DNA of 64,000 nt. Origin: Pseudonocardia sp. ICBG1293 (GTDB taxonomy: Bacteria > Actinomycetota > Actinomycetes > Mycobacteriales > Pseudonocardiaceae). The notes beneath the pieces are model-generated. The model did not search any database, was not told the DNA's origin, and saw only the letters and a list, made by a program, of their open reading frames with translations. Position numbers and translations under genes: made by a program. Location: the NCBI RefSeq assembly GCF_020131355.1, contig NZ_JAHLEL010000020.1:1-64000 (forward strand), written 5' to 3'. Positions within the stretch are counted from its first letter, which is position 1. Each line of letters begins with the position of its first letter. Positions 51,308 through 63,510 of the stretch are shown here, one piece after another.

Positions 51308-52465
51308 ATGGAACACACTGATGAGGTGCGCCCGTCACCCAGAAGCCGCTGGTCCCCGCGCAGTGGTGCGCGTGGAGCAGTGGCCGCCCCGGCCCCCGGC
51401 GAGCCCATCGACCTGCGGTCGGACACCGTCACGCTCCCGACCGAGGCGATGCGCCGGGCGATGGCCGAGGCCGAGGTCGGCGACGACGTGCTCGACGGCG
51501 ACCCCACGATGCGCGAGCTGGAGGAACGGGTCGCGGGCCTGCTGGGCGCCGCCGACGCGTTGTGGACGCCCACCGGGTCGATGGCCAACCTGATCGCGCT
51601 GATGAGCCGGCTCGGTCGCGGCGACTCCTTTCTCGCCCCGCAGGGCGCGCACGTGCTCGACTTCGAGCTGGGCACCGCCGCCTGGCTGGCCGGCGGGATG
51701 CCGCGACCGTTGCCGCACGACGCGGGCCCCGGCAAGGTCACCGCGTCCGCGGTGCGACGGGCCGCCGCCGACGACGGCTCCTACGCCTCCCTGCGTCCGG
51801 TGCTGCTGTGCCTGGAGAACACCCACAACTCGGCGGGCGGCACCGTGACGGCGCCGGAGGAGCACGCCTCCGTGGCCGCCGCGGCGCGGGCCGCCCGGCT
51901 GTCGGTGCACCTCGACGGCGCCCGGCTGTGGAACGCCGCGGTCGCGCTCGGGGTCCCGCCGGGCGCGCTGACGGTGGGCGCCGACACGGTCGCGGTGTGC
52001 CTGTCCAAGGGGCTCGGGGCACCGGTCGGGTCGGTCGTCGCCGGGTCGGCGGAGTTCGTCGAGCACGCCCGCCGGCTGCGCAAGATGCTCGGCGGCGGCG
52101 TCCGGCAGGGCGGGGTGCTGGCCGCGGCCGGGCTCGTCGCGCTGGAGGAGATCGACCGGCTCGCCGAGGACCACGACCTCGCGACCAGGCTCGCGGCCGG
52201 GCTGCGGGAGCGCGGCTGGCGGGTCCGCGAGCCGCAGACCAACATCGTGCTGGTGGACGTGGCCGACGTGCGCGGCACGATCGCCGCGTTCGCCGAGGCC
52301 GGGGTCCGGGCCGGTGCCATCGCCGGCAAGCTGCGGCTGATGACCCACCGCGACGTCGGCGACAAGCACGTCACGGCGGCGCTGGACCGGATCGGCGAGG
52401 TCGGACCGGCCAGCACCGGCTCCCCCGGCGGCCCCGCGCCGCTGCCGCGCACCGCCCTCGGCTGA
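51308..52465 (+). CDS. Low-specificity L-threonine aldolase
   Basis: 385 residues from ATG 51308. GTG 51380 is an alternative, as family members usually begin close to IDLRSDTVTLPTEAM. PLP enzyme: GDDVLDGDPTMRELEE, VHLDGARLWNAAVALG (PLP Asp) and the Lys in CLSKGLGAPVGSV. It splits threonine or allo-threonine into glycine and acetaldehyde. The C-terminal 20 residues are a Pro/Gly-rich extension. Confidence 0.9.
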   Translation: MEHTDEVRPSPRSRWSPRSGARGAVAAPAPGEPIDLRSDTVTLPTEAMRRAMAEAEVGDDVLDGDPTMRELEERVAGLLGAADALWTPTGSMANLIALMSRLGRGDSFLAPQGAHVLDFELGTAAWLAGGMPRPLPHDAGPGKVTASAVRRAAADDGSYASLRPVLLCLENTHNSAGGTVTAPEEHASVAAAARAARLSVHLDGARLWNAAVALGVPPGALTVGADTVAVCLSKGLGAPVGSVVAGSAEFVEHARRLRKMLGGGVRQGGVLAAAGLVALEEIDRLAEDHDLATRLAAGLRERGWRVREPQTNIVLVDVADVRGTIAAFAEAGVRAGAIAGKLRLMTHRDVGDKHVTAALDRIGEVGPASTGSPGGPAPLPRTALG

Positions 52466-52820
52466 GCCCGCCGGCTGTCTCCCCGACCGTGCTCGACCGG
52501 GCGGCCCGGCACCGCTCCGGCACCGCTCCGGCCGGGTCGCGCGGCACCCCGGCGGCCGTCCCCGTCGCCGCCGTCACACTGTCGCGCCGGGTCAACTCAC
52601 TGTCGCCCGAGGTCAAGTCGGCCCGCACGATCGGGTCCACACTGGCCGAGGGCCGGACGCCGGAGCGGGCGTCGGCCTAGGCTTCCGCCGCCGTCGCGCC
52701 CGTGCGTACGCACCTGTTCCGCGCCGGTGGCTCCGACCCACGACCGGTGCCGGTGAGCTGCGCGGACCCGCGATCGCCGGGCCCCGTGCCGCTCCGGGCG
52801 CCCAGGACAGCAGGACCGTC
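52466..52820. other. 355-nt gap without a supported gene
   Basis: A GTG-started frame (52489-52680, 63 codons) exists but has low-complexity composition and no ribosome-binding site. A 12-bp palindrome GTGCGTACGCAC (52702-52713) lies upstream of the ABC-type gene and could be part of its promoter. Nothing else is seen. Confidence 0.4.
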
Positions 52821-53849
52821 ATGACCAGCTCCGCCCCCACGTCCGTACCCGTTCCCGACACGGCGCTCACCGCCGAGGGCGTCGCCGTCGACGGCGCGCA
52901 CGGGGTGCTGCTCGCGCCGACGTCGCTGCGGGCCGTCCCGGGCTCGGTGCTGCTGGTCGCGGGCAGTCCCGGCTCCGGTCACACCGCACTGGCACTGGCG
53001 CTGGCCGGGCGGATGCGGCCCGACCACGGCACCGTCACCCTCGACGGCGACGACGACCCCCGCCGCCTGCGCCGGGCCGTGGCCGTCGTCGACACGCCCG
53101 GGGTCAGCGAGCCGGAGCCGGTGCTGCCGCTGCGGACCGTCGTCGGCGAGGAGCTGGCGATGGCCGGTCGTGGCACGACGCCGCGGGCGGTGGCCGAGTG
53201 GCTGGGCGCCCGGGGCGCACAGACCTGGGTGCGGTCGCGGTTCGAGGACGTGCCCGCCGCGGTGCGGATCGGGCTGATGACCGCGCTCGCCGCGTCCCGG
53301 CCGGGGATCCGGGTGCTCGTCCTGACCGCACCGGACCGGCACGGCGGCACCCCGGTGACGTGGTGGCAGGTGGCGTCCGAACACGCCCGCGCCGGGTTCG
53401 CGGTGGTCGTGACCTGCACCGAGGGGTCGGCGGCGCTGCTGGGCGTCCCCGCGGTGCGGCTCGGCGGTGGGGACCCCGGCGCCGTGACCGAGCCGCCCGG
53501 GCGGCACGCGCGGCCGGACGACCCGACCGGGCCGCTGACCGTCGTGGCACCGCAGGGTCCGCCCGAGCTGCCCGAGGGCTGGACGCGACGGCTGCTGCGC
53601 CGCCGCCCGTCGCCGGCCGCCGAGCCCCGGCCCGAGCCGCCCCCGACCCCGTCCCCGTCCCCGTCCCCGTCAACGGACACGGACACGGACACGGACACGG
53701 AGCAGGCGGGCACGGATCCGGAGGACGCGGGCACCGCGATCCTGCCCGGCGGGGAACCCGAGCCGCCGGACGGCGGTACCGACAGCACCAGCACACCCGA
53801 CAGCACCGGCAGCACCGGCACGACCGACGGCACGGAGCGGACCTCATGA
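52821..53849 (+). CDS. Degenerate ABC-type ATPase partner of YhgE
   Basis: 342 residues from ATG 52821. The N-terminal 220 residues resemble an ABC ATPase: GSVLLVAGSPGSGHTALALA occupies the Walker A position, but the P-loop Lys is His54. The Walker B region (IRVLVLTAPDRH) lacks the DE pair and no LSGGQ signature is visible. The C-terminal third is disordered, with PSPSPSPS and TDTDTDTDT repeats encoded by hexanucleotide repeats. It overlaps the YhgE gene by ATGA, so the two products probably act together. ATP hydrolysis is unlikely. Confidence 0.75.
   Translation: MTSSAPTSVPVPDTALTAEGVAVDGAHGVLLAPTSLRAVPGSVLLVAGSPGSGHTALALALAGRMRPDHGTVTLDGDDDPRRLRRAVAVVDTPGVSEPEPVLPLRTVVGEELAMAGRGTTPRAVAEWLGARGAQTWVRSRFEDVPAAVRIGLMTALAASRPGIRVLVLTAPDRHGGTPVTWWQVASEHARAGFAVVVTCTEGSAALLGVPAVRLGGGDPGAVTEPPGRHARPDDPTGPLTVVAPQGPPELPEGWTRRLLRRRPSPAAEPRPEPPPTPSPSPSPSTDTDTDTDTEQAGTDPEDAGTAILPGGEPEPPDGGTDSTSTPDSTGSTGTTDGTERTS
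53647..53698 (+). repeat. Two adjacent hexanucleotide tandem repeats
   Basis: Four copies of CCCCGT (53647-53670) followed after 4 nt by four copies of GGACAC (53675-53698), both in frame in the ABC-like gene. They encode Pro-Ser and Thr-Asp dipeptide repeats. Copy-number change would alter protein length without a frameshift. Confidence 0.9.
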
Positions 53850-55996
53850 GCGCGATCCGGATGGCGATCAGCGAGCTGCGGCGGATCACCGCCGGTCGGC
53901 TGCCGGTCCTCGCGGTGCTCGCGCTGCTGCTGATCCCGATGCTCTACGCGGGCTTCTACCTCTACGCCAACGGCGACCCGTACTCCCGCCTGGACCAGGT
54001 CCCCGCCGCGCTCGTCGTCGAGGACGCGGGGGGCACCGACGCCGACGGGACGCCGCGCAACGTCGGACAGGACGTCGCGACGGAGCTCCTCGACTCGGGC
54101 TCGTTCGACTTCCACCGGGTCACCGCCGAGGAGGCCGACCGCGGGGTCCGCGACAACGTCTACACCTTCGCCCTGACGATCCCGCGCGACTTCACCGCCG
54201 CCCTGCAGTCCTCCGGCGAGTTCACCCCGCGCCAGGGCACGCTCGTGCTCACCACGAACGACGCCAACAACTACCTGGCCCGCACGATCGCCGACACCCT
54301 CACCACCCGGGTCCGCGAGTCGGTCGCCACACAGGTCGGGACGCAGGCCGCGGACCGGTTCCTGACCGGGTTCGCCACGGTGCACGAGAAGACCGCCGAA
54401 GCCGCCGACGGCGCCGGGAGGCTCGCCGACGGGGCGGGCACCGCGCACGACGGCGCCGGCCGGCTGGCGTCCGGGGCCGGCGAGCTCGCGACCGGGCAGC
54501 GGAAGCTCCTCGACGGGGCCCGGCAGCTCTCCGGCGGAGCCGACCGGCTCGCGACCGGCGCGGGGACCCTCGCCGGTGGGGCGGGCACGGCGGCGTCGGG
54601 AGCGGACCGGCTGTCGTCGGGGGCCGGTGAGCTCGCGACCGGGCTGGACACCCTGCGCACCGCCACCGCCGACCTGCCCGCGCAGTCGCAGCGCCTCGCC
54701 GACGGCGCCCGTCAGGTCGCCGACGGCAACGCCAGGCTCGCGGCGGCCGGTGACCGGGTGGCGCAGGAGAGCGCCCGGCTCGCCGACCAGCTCGACGCCG
54801 CGGACGGCCCCATCGCCGCCACCCTGCGCGAGCGCGGCTTCACCGAGGAGCAGGTCCAGCAGGCCCTCGCCGCACTGGCGACGGCGAAGCAGCCGCTCGT
54901 CGACGGCAACGCGCGGGTCCAGCAGGTGTCCGGGCAGCTCGACCGGCTCGGGTCCGGCGCCGGGCAGGTCGCCGACGGCGCCGAGCAGCTGGCGGCGTCG
55001 GCGCCGCAGCTCAGCCAGGGCATCGCGAGCGCCGCGGACGGTGCCGGGACCCTGCGCGACGGCGCGACCGAGCTGTCCGGCGGTGTCCGGCGGCTCTCCG
55101 ACGGCGCCACGCAGCTGGCCGGCGGTGCGACCGCGCTGCGGACCGGCGCGGACCAGCTCGTCGACGGGGAGCGGTCCGCCGTCGAGGGCACCGACCGCCT
55201 CGCCGACGGCGCACGCCGGCTGGACACCGGGACCGGTGAGCTCGCGACGGGGGCGACGCAGCTGCGCGACGGCCTGACGTCGGGCCTCGGCGAGATCCCG
55301 AACCCCGCCCCCGGCGTCCGGCAGGCCACCGCGCAGACGATCGGCGACCCCGTCGCGACCCGGGACGTCGCCTACTCCCAGGCCGACACCTACGGCGCCG
55401 GGCTGGCCCCGTTCTTCATGGCACTGGCCACCTGGATCGGCGGCTACGTGCTGTTCCTGCTGGTCCAGCCCCTGTCCCGGCGCGCGATCGCGGCCGGGCA
55501 GAGCCCGCTGCGGATCGCGCTGGGCGGCTGGATCCCCGCGGGCCTGCTCGGGGTCCTGCAGGTCACCGGCATGTACACGGTGGTGTCGCTGCTGCTCGGC
55601 ATCGTCCCCGTGCACCCGTTCGCGACGCTGGCGCTGCTGTGGCTGACCTCGATGACGTTCACCGCGATCGTGCACGCCCTCAACGCGCTGCTCGGCTCGG
55701 TCGGGCAGTTCCTCGGGCTGGTCCTGATGGTGCTGCAGCTCGTCTCCGCGGGCGGCACGTTCCCGTGGCAGACCATCCCCGCGCCGCTGTACCCGGTGCA
55801 CCACGTGATGCCGATGGGCTACGCCGTCGACGCGCTGCGCCACCTCATGTACGGCGGTGAGCTCGCCGGTGTCGTGGGCACGGCGGTGCCGGTGCTGCTG
55901 GCCTGGTTCCTCGGCGCGCTCGCACTGGCGACGTTCGCGGCGTACCGCAGACGGGTGTGGACGGCGACGGCGGTGAAGCCCGAGCTCGTGCTCTGA
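53846..55996 (+). CDS. YhgE/Pip-family membrane protein
   Basis: 716 residues. One N-terminal membrane helix (LPVLAVLALLLIPMLYAGFY), then an extracellular domain. The long central region (about residues 190-490) is made of repeats of the form LADGAxxLxxGA, a predicted helical bundle. Five C-terminal membrane helices begin near FFMALATWIGGYVLF. This matches the YhgE/Pip (phage infection protein) architecture, related to EsaA and MmpL-adjacent exporters. The role is probably envelope transport or assembly. Coupled to the degenerate ABC-type ATPase upstream. Confidence 0.88.
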   Translation: MSAIRMAISELRRITAGRLPVLAVLALLLIPMLYAGFYLYANGDPYSRLDQVPAALVVEDAGGTDADGTPRNVGQDVATELLDSGSFDFHRVTAEEADRGVRDNVYTFALTIPRDFTAALQSSGEFTPRQGTLVLTTNDANNYLARTIADTLTTRVRESVATQVGTQAADRFLTGFATVHEKTAEAADGAGRLADGAGTAHDGAGRLASGAGELATGQRKLLDGARQLSGGADRLATGAGTLAGGAGTAASGADRLSSGAGELATGLDTLRTATADLPAQSQRLADGARQVADGNARLAAAGDRVAQESARLADQLDAADGPIAATLRERGFTEEQVQQALAALATAKQPLVDGNARVQQVSGQLDRLGSGAGQVADGAEQLAASAPQLSQGIASAADGAGTLRDGATELSGGVRRLSDGATQLAGGATALRTGADQLVDGERSAVEGTDRLADGARRLDTGTGELATGATQLRDGLTSGLGEIPNPAPGVRQATAQTIGDPVATRDVAYSQADTYGAGLAPFFMALATWIGGYVLFLLVQPLSRRAIAAGQSPLRIALGGWIPAGLLGVLQVTGMYTVVSLLLGIVPVHPFATLALLWLTSMTFTAIVHALNALLGSVGQFLGLVLMVLQLVSAGGTFPWQTIPAPLYPVHHVMPMGYAVDALRHLMYGGELAGVVGTAVPVLLAWFLGALALATFAAYRRRVWTATAVKPELVL

Positions 55997-56002
55997 CCCG
56001 GG

Positions 56003-57172
56003 TCAGACCCAGGCCCGCAGCCGCTCCAGCGCAACGGTGACCGCCTCGGTGGTCCCGGCGCAGGAGAAGCGGATGTGGCCTCCGCCGTCGACCGGGTCGA
56101 AGTCCTGGCCCGGGGCGACGGCGATACCGGTCTCGGCGAGCAGCCGGTAGGTCAGGTCCATCGAGGTCTCGCCGGCGCGCAACAGGTGCCGGATGTCGGC
56201 GTAGACGTAGAACGCGCCGTCGGCCGGCGCGAGCCGGGTGATGCCGAGCTCGCGCAGCCCGGCCAGGAGCAGGTCGCGGTTGCGGCCGTAGCGCACGACG
56301 TGGGCGTCGGCCTCGGCGTAGCTCACCTCGTCGAACGCGGCGAGCGCGGCGTGCTGGGGCAGCGCGGGCGGGCAGACGGTGAAGTTGCCGGCGAGACCCT
56401 CGACGGTGCGGCGCAGCCGCGGCGGGCAGACCAGCCAGCCGAGCCGCCAGCCGGTCATCGAGAAGTACTTCGAGAACGAGTTGACCAGCACCGCCTCCCG
56501 GGAGGTCTCCCACGCGCTGCTGGTCGCGGGGCTGCCCGGGAACGTGATGCCGTGGTAGATCTCGTCGCTGACGAGCTGGATCCCGCGCTCCTCGCAGTGG
56601 GCGGCGAGCGCCGCCAGCTCGGCGGGGTCGAGGACGGTGCCGGTCGGATTCGCCGGGCTGGCCACGATCAGGCCCTTCACCGGCTCGTCGAGGGCCTCGA
56701 GCATCTCCACCGTGGGCTGGAACCGGGTGGCGGGCCCGCAGGGCAGCTCGACGACCTCGCAGCCCAGCGCGGCCAGGATGTTGCGGTAGCAGGGGTACCC
56801 CGGGCGTGCCATCGCGACCCGGTCGCCCGCGTCGAACGCGGCGAGGAAGGCGAGCAGGAAACCGCCGGAGGATCCGGTGGTGAGGACGACGTCGCCGGGG
56901 TCGACCTCCAGGTCGCGGGTCCGGCGGTAGTGCCCGGCGACGGCCTCGCGCAGCTCGGCGATGCCGGGGGCGACGGTGTAGCCGAGTACCTGCTCGCCCA
57001 GCGCGGCGACCGCGGCCGCCCGGACCGGTTCCGGGGCGGGGGTGGAGGGCTGCCCGGCCGAGAGGTTGATCAGGTCGCCGTGGGTGCGGTCCCGTTCGGC
57101 GGCCGCGGCCCAGACGTCCATGACGTGGAACGGGGCGACGGCGGCACGGGCGGCGACGGTCAGACGGCTCAC
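56003..57172 (-). CDS. PLP-dependent class I/II aminotransferase
   Basis: 389 residues from GTG 57172. Fold type I: INLSAGQPSTPAPEPV, ARPGYPCYRNILAALG, VASPANPTGTVLDP, SDEIYHGI and the PLP Lys in NSFSKYFSMTGWRLGW. The substrate is probably aspartate or another common amino acid. The exact specificity cannot be read. The gene is separated from the convergent YhgE gene by 6 nt. Confidence 0.9.
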   Translation of the reverse strand: MSRLTVAARAAVAPFHVMDVWAAAAERDRTHGDLINLSAGQPSTPAPEPVRAAAVAALGEQVLGYTVAPGIAELREAVAGHYRRTRDLEVDPGDVVLTTGSSGGFLLAFLAAFDAGDRVAMARPGYPCYRNILAALGCEVVELPCGPATRFQPTVEMLEALDEPVKGLIVASPANPTGTVLDPAELAALAAHCEERGIQLVSDEIYHGITFPGSPATSSAWETSREAVLVNSFSKYFSMTGWRLGWLVCPPRLRRTVEGLAGNFTVCPPALPQHAALAAFDEVSYAEADAHVVRYGRNRDLLLAGLRELGITRLAPADGAFYVYADIRHLLRAGETSMDLTYRLLAETGIAVAPGQDFDPVDGGGHIRFSCAGTTEAVTVALERLRAWV

Positions 57173-57276
57173 ACGGGCGAGCGTAGGCGGCGGGCGGGAC
57201 CGCACACCCGGACGGGAGCCCTGATCCGGGTGCGCGGTCCGTCAGCTGACGGGGCGGGCGCGGGGCCCGCCCGGTG

Positions 57277-57486
57277 TCACTCCGCCTCGAAGCCCAGGGC
57301 GTCGACGACGGCGCCGATCTGCGCGTCGGTGTCGGCGACGGTGTCGTCGATGTACTCGGCGATCGGGGTGATCTCGGCCGCCTGCGCGGTGCCGGTGAAC
57401 GCCAGGGCGGCGAGCGGCGCGGCGACGACGCCACCCACGAGGGCGAGGGCGCGACGACGACGGGCCTGCTGGGGAGCGTTGGCCAT
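57277..57486 (-). CDS. Small secreted protein
   Basis: 69 residues from ATG 57486, preferred over an in-frame ATG at 57513 because AGGAGG lies 6 nt upstream. A Sec signal peptide (RRRRALALVGGVVAAPLAAL, cleavage after AQA) leaves about 32 residues rich in Asp/Ala with no Cys. A 9-bp hairpin (CAGGGGCAC / GTGCCCCTG, 57505-57527) sits just before the ribosome-binding site. The function is unknown. Confidence 0.65.
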   Translation of the reverse strand: MANAPQQARRRRALALVGGVVAAPLAALAFTGTAQAAEITPIAEYIDDTVADTDAQIGAVVDALGFEAE

Positions 57487-57504
57487 GGTGATCCTCCTGA
57501 GATT

Positions 57505-57527
57505 CAGGGGCACCGGCTGTGCCCCTG
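57505..57527 (-). promoter_or_regulatory. 5'-leader hairpin of the small secreted protein
   Basis: Nine-bp perfect arms with a 5-nt loop, ending 7 nt upstream of the AGGAGG. It may affect translation or mRNA stability. Confidence 0.4.
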
Positions 57528-57695
57528 TGCCACAGGACGATTCCCCGACGCAGCGGTGGAGATCAAACCCTTGTGTCCGTTTTTACCTGCTCTTCACCAT
57601 CGCCGTACATCGCTGCGGGAACGATCTTGTCGTGCCTGTTCAGGTCCATAGGGACCAATGTCACTAGGCCATTCGGCGGTAACGTGGGCGCAACA

Positions 57696-58964
<1,269 letters not shown>

Positions 58965-59014
58965 GGTGGCCGAGCGTATCCGTGCACGTCGGGCGACCGG
59001 GAACCGGTCTCCGC

Positions 59015-59956
59015 TCAGCCGTCGCACCGTTGCAGGTGCGCACCGATCAGGGCGGTCACGTGGGTGGGGTGCTCCTGCTGCGGGAAGTGGCCGGTGGCCG
59101 GGAGCGTGTGGTGGGTCAGCCCGGCGCCGGCGAACCGCTCGTCGCCGCGCAGGGTGGCGTCGAAGACGCACGGGTCGTCGGCGCCGTGCACCTGCAGCAC
59201 CGGCACCCCGACCGGCCGGGAGGTCTCACGGGCGAACCGGCGCCCGTCGGGTCGCAGCTGTGAGCGCACCGACCAGCGGTAGTACTCGAGACTGCAGTGC
59301 GCGACGGTGGAGATCTGCATCGCCTCGGCGTTGCGCTCGACGACGTCGGCGAAGTCGGCGGTGGCGGCCCACTCCGGGCCCGCCCAGGCCCGCATGATCC
59401 GGCCGACGCGGGCGCCGCCGTCGGCGCGCAGCGAGCGCTCCGGGAGCCGCGGCAGCTGGAACCCGAACATGTAGCGGCTGGCCCGGCCCTGCCCGAGCGG
59501 GTCGCGCAGCAGCGCGTCGCGCATGACCACCGGGTGCGGCGCCCCCAGCCCGGTCAGGGAGCGGACCAGGCGCGGGTGCAGGGTGGCGACCGTCCAGCCG
59601 ATCGCGGCGCCCCAGTCGTGCCCGACGACGTGCGCGCGCGGCTCACCCAGCGCCCGGATCAGTCCGGCGCAGTCCCCGGCGAGGGTCCAGAGGTCGTAGC
59701 CGCGGGGCGGCTTGTCGGTGTCGCCGTAGCCGCGCAGATCGGGCGCGACGACCCGGTAGCCGGCGTCGCCCAGGGCCAGCAGCTGGTGGCGCCAGGTCCA
59801 CCAGAACTCCGGGAACCCGTGCAGCAGCACGACCAGGGGCCCGGTCGACGGGCCGTACTCGACGAGGTGGATGCGGATGCCGTTGGCCGACACCGCACGG
59901 TGCTGCCACGGACCGGGCACCCGGACGACCGAGGGGTCGGGTGGGGTCCCGGTCAC
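59015..59956 (-). CDS. Alpha/beta hydrolase, epoxide-hydrolase-like
   Basis: 313 residues from GTG 59956, just after the holin-X-type gene. Oxyanion motif LLHGFPEFWWTWRHQL, nucleophile Asp in HVVGHDWGAAIGW, acid in VHGADDPCVF and His in LPATGHFPQQEHP. Tyr residues expected to polarise the epoxide may lie in LEYYRWSV. The substrate is unknown. Confidence 0.88.
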   Translation of the reverse strand: MTGTPPDPSVVRVPGPWQHRAVSANGIRIHLVEYGPSTGPLVVLLHGFPEFWWTWRHQLLALGDAGYRVVAPDLRGYGDTDKPPRGYDLWTLAGDCAGLIRALGEPRAHVVGHDWGAAIGWTVATLHPRLVRSLTGLGAPHPVVMRDALLRDPLGQGRASRYMFGFQLPRLPERSLRADGGARVGRIMRAWAGPEWAATADFADVVERNAEAMQISTVAHCSLEYYRWSVRSQLRPDGRRFARETSRPVGVPVLQVHGADDPCVFDATLRGDERFAGAGLTHHTLPATGHFPQQEHPTHVTALIGAHLQRCDG

Positions 59957-59972
59957 TCCGGACACGGTCGGG

Positions 59973-60494
59973 TCAGCCTGCGGCGGTGTGCCGCCCGGAC
60001 GTGCCGTCGGCGATCTCGCGCACGTTGTCCCGGTCGCCACGGTTGCCACGCTGGGCGAGGACCTGCGCGGAGTCCTTCAGCGAGTCGATGGTGCGCTCGG
60101 GCTTGCGGATCTTGCGGACCCGCAGGTAGCCGAGGAGACCGAACAGGCCCGCCACGAGCAGCATGAACAGGAAGGTGATCCCGAAGCCGGCGGCGCGGTT
60201 GAGCCACAGCGACAGGAACTCGGCGAGGGTGAAGAACAGGTAGAACAGGCTGAACAGCCCGATCACCGCGGCGATCACGAAGAAGACGCTGCCCTGCACG
60301 CCCTTCTTCACCTCGGCCGTGACCTCGGCCTTGGCCAGCTCCACCTCCGACCGGACGAGGGTGGAGAGGTGGGTGGTGACGTCCTTCGCGAGGGCACCGA
60401 GGGACGCGTCGCGCGGCCCCGGCTCGTTCGTGAGCGGGATCGAGGGCAGGACCGGCGGAACCTCCGCGTTGCCCGACTGGCTGTTGCTGGCCAC
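59973..60494 (-). CDS. Actinobacterial holin-X/YqjE-type (phage holin family) membrane protein
   Basis: 173 residues. A cytoplasmic helix (LVRSEVELAKAEVTAEVKKG) is followed by two membrane helices (VFFVIAAVIGLFSLFYLFF and GITFLFMLLVAGLFGLLGYL) and a basic tail. The label 'phage holin family' comes from the fold. Genes of this type are chromosomal and not tied to prophages. The function is unknown. Confidence 0.82.
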   Translation of the reverse strand: MASNSQSGNAEVPPVLPSIPLTNEPGPRDASLGALAKDVTTHLSTLVRSEVELAKAEVTAEVKKGVQGSVFFVIAAVIGLFSLFYLFFTLAEFLSLWLNRAAGFGITFLFMLLVAGLFGLLGYLRVRKIRKPERTIDSLKDSAQVLAQRGNRGDRDNVREIADGTSGRHTAAG

Positions 60495-60626
60495 CGTCTT
60501 CCCTCCTGCTGGTGCACTCGCCTACCCGGGGCACTGAAGATCCCCGGACGGCCGTCGTTCGGTGAGCCGCCATCGTGCCACGGGCCCTGCCGACCCGCTC
60601 GGCTACGCCACGCCGGGGACACCGCC

Positions 60627-61052
60627 TCACTCGTCCGGGCGGCCGCGCAGCTTCTTGATCTGTCCGCGCCGGTTCTTGGCGTCGAGCCTGCGCCGCTGCG
60701 ACCCACGGGTCGGACGGGTGGGGCGACGGGTGCGCGGCCCCGCCGCGGTCGCCTCGCCGAGCAGCGTCGCGAGGCGCCCGCGGGCGGCCTCCCGGTTGCG
60801 CAGCTGGCTGCGGTGCTCGGAGGCGACGACCGTCAGCACCCCGTCCACGAGCCGGTTCGCCAGCCGCGACAGGGCGCGGTCGCGCAGGTCCTCGGGGACG
60901 CTCGGCGAGGCCGCGAGGTCGAAGGACAGCTCCACCCGCGAGTCGGTGGTGTTGACGCCCTGCCCGCCGGGCCCCGAGGCGCGGGAGAACCGCCAGTGCA
61001 GCTCGCGGGCGGGCACGACGAAGCCCCGCCGCACCTCGATCGCCTCGTCCAC
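60627..61052 (-). CDS. arfB: Peptidyl-tRNA hydrolase ArfB (YaeJ-like ribosome rescue factor)
   Basis: 141 residues from GTG 61052. The GGQ motif is in SGPGGQGVNTTDSRVELSF, and the C-terminal basic tail (RRLDAKNRRGQIKKLRG) would enter the mRNA channel. It releases nascent chains on stalled non-stop ribosomes. The length and absence of a codon-recognition domain distinguish it from RF1/RF2. Confidence 0.92.
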   Translation of the reverse strand: MDEAIEVRRGFVVPARELHWRFSRASGPGGQGVNTTDSRVELSFDLAASPSVPEDLRDRALSRLANRLVDGVLTVVASEHRSQLRNREAARGRLATLLGEATAAGPRTRRPTRPTRGSQRRRLDAKNRRGQIKKLRGRPDE

Positions 61053-61187
61053 ACCGACCAGTGTCGCCGATCGGCCCGGCGGCGCCCGCCCGGCGGCCAC
61101 CTGCGTCGCTCCCGGGGGCACCGTCGAGGCGTGGAACGCCACGCAGGTTCCCCCGGGAGCACGGGCCCGGCCGTCGGGGCCGGTGGC

Positions 61188-63164
<1,977 letters not shown>

Positions 63165-63510
63165 GTCCTCGTGTCCTCCTCGACGCGGCGGGTCACTTCG
63201 GGCCGGCGTGGCGGCCTCCGGCGCACTCGGTGTGCGCGCACGTGTGCGGTCCGACGCTAGTGAAACGTCCTCCGCCGTGCACCGTCTGTCGGTACAGGTG
63301 AGGACGGGACCTCGGCGTCGCACCTGACCGTCCGTGCAGGTCGGACGCGGTCGGGGGGCGCTGCGAGGGTGGGTCACCCGGGTTCGTGGCGCCATCGGCG
63401 GCGGACGGACGGACGACCGGCGGTCGGTGGACCACCACGACCGGTCGCCGAACGGTCCACACCGCAGGGGTACTACCCGACGGTAACCCACGGGTTGGGA
63501 CGATGACCCC
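63165..63510. other. 346-nt divergent promoter region of acs and the next gene
   Basis: No gene is seen. AACCCAC-GGGTT-type symmetry (63485-63496) lies 14 nt before the right-hand start, and a TGTGCGCGCAC stretch (about 63231-63241) lies upstream of acs. Neither matches a known operator closely. Confidence 0.35.

Noticed and set aside
52489..52680. 63-codon frame after the threonine aldolase gene
   Set aside because: No ribosome-binding site, low-complexity composition and no similarity noticed.
59973..60494. Prophage remnant suggested by the holin-type protein
   Set aside because: No other phage genes are nearby. This membrane family is a common chromosomal gene in actinobacteria.
63231..63241. 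CRP-type site upstream of acs
   Set aside because: The TGTGCGCGCAC symmetry does not fit TGTGA-N6-TCACA, and the region is naturally rich in GC palindromes.
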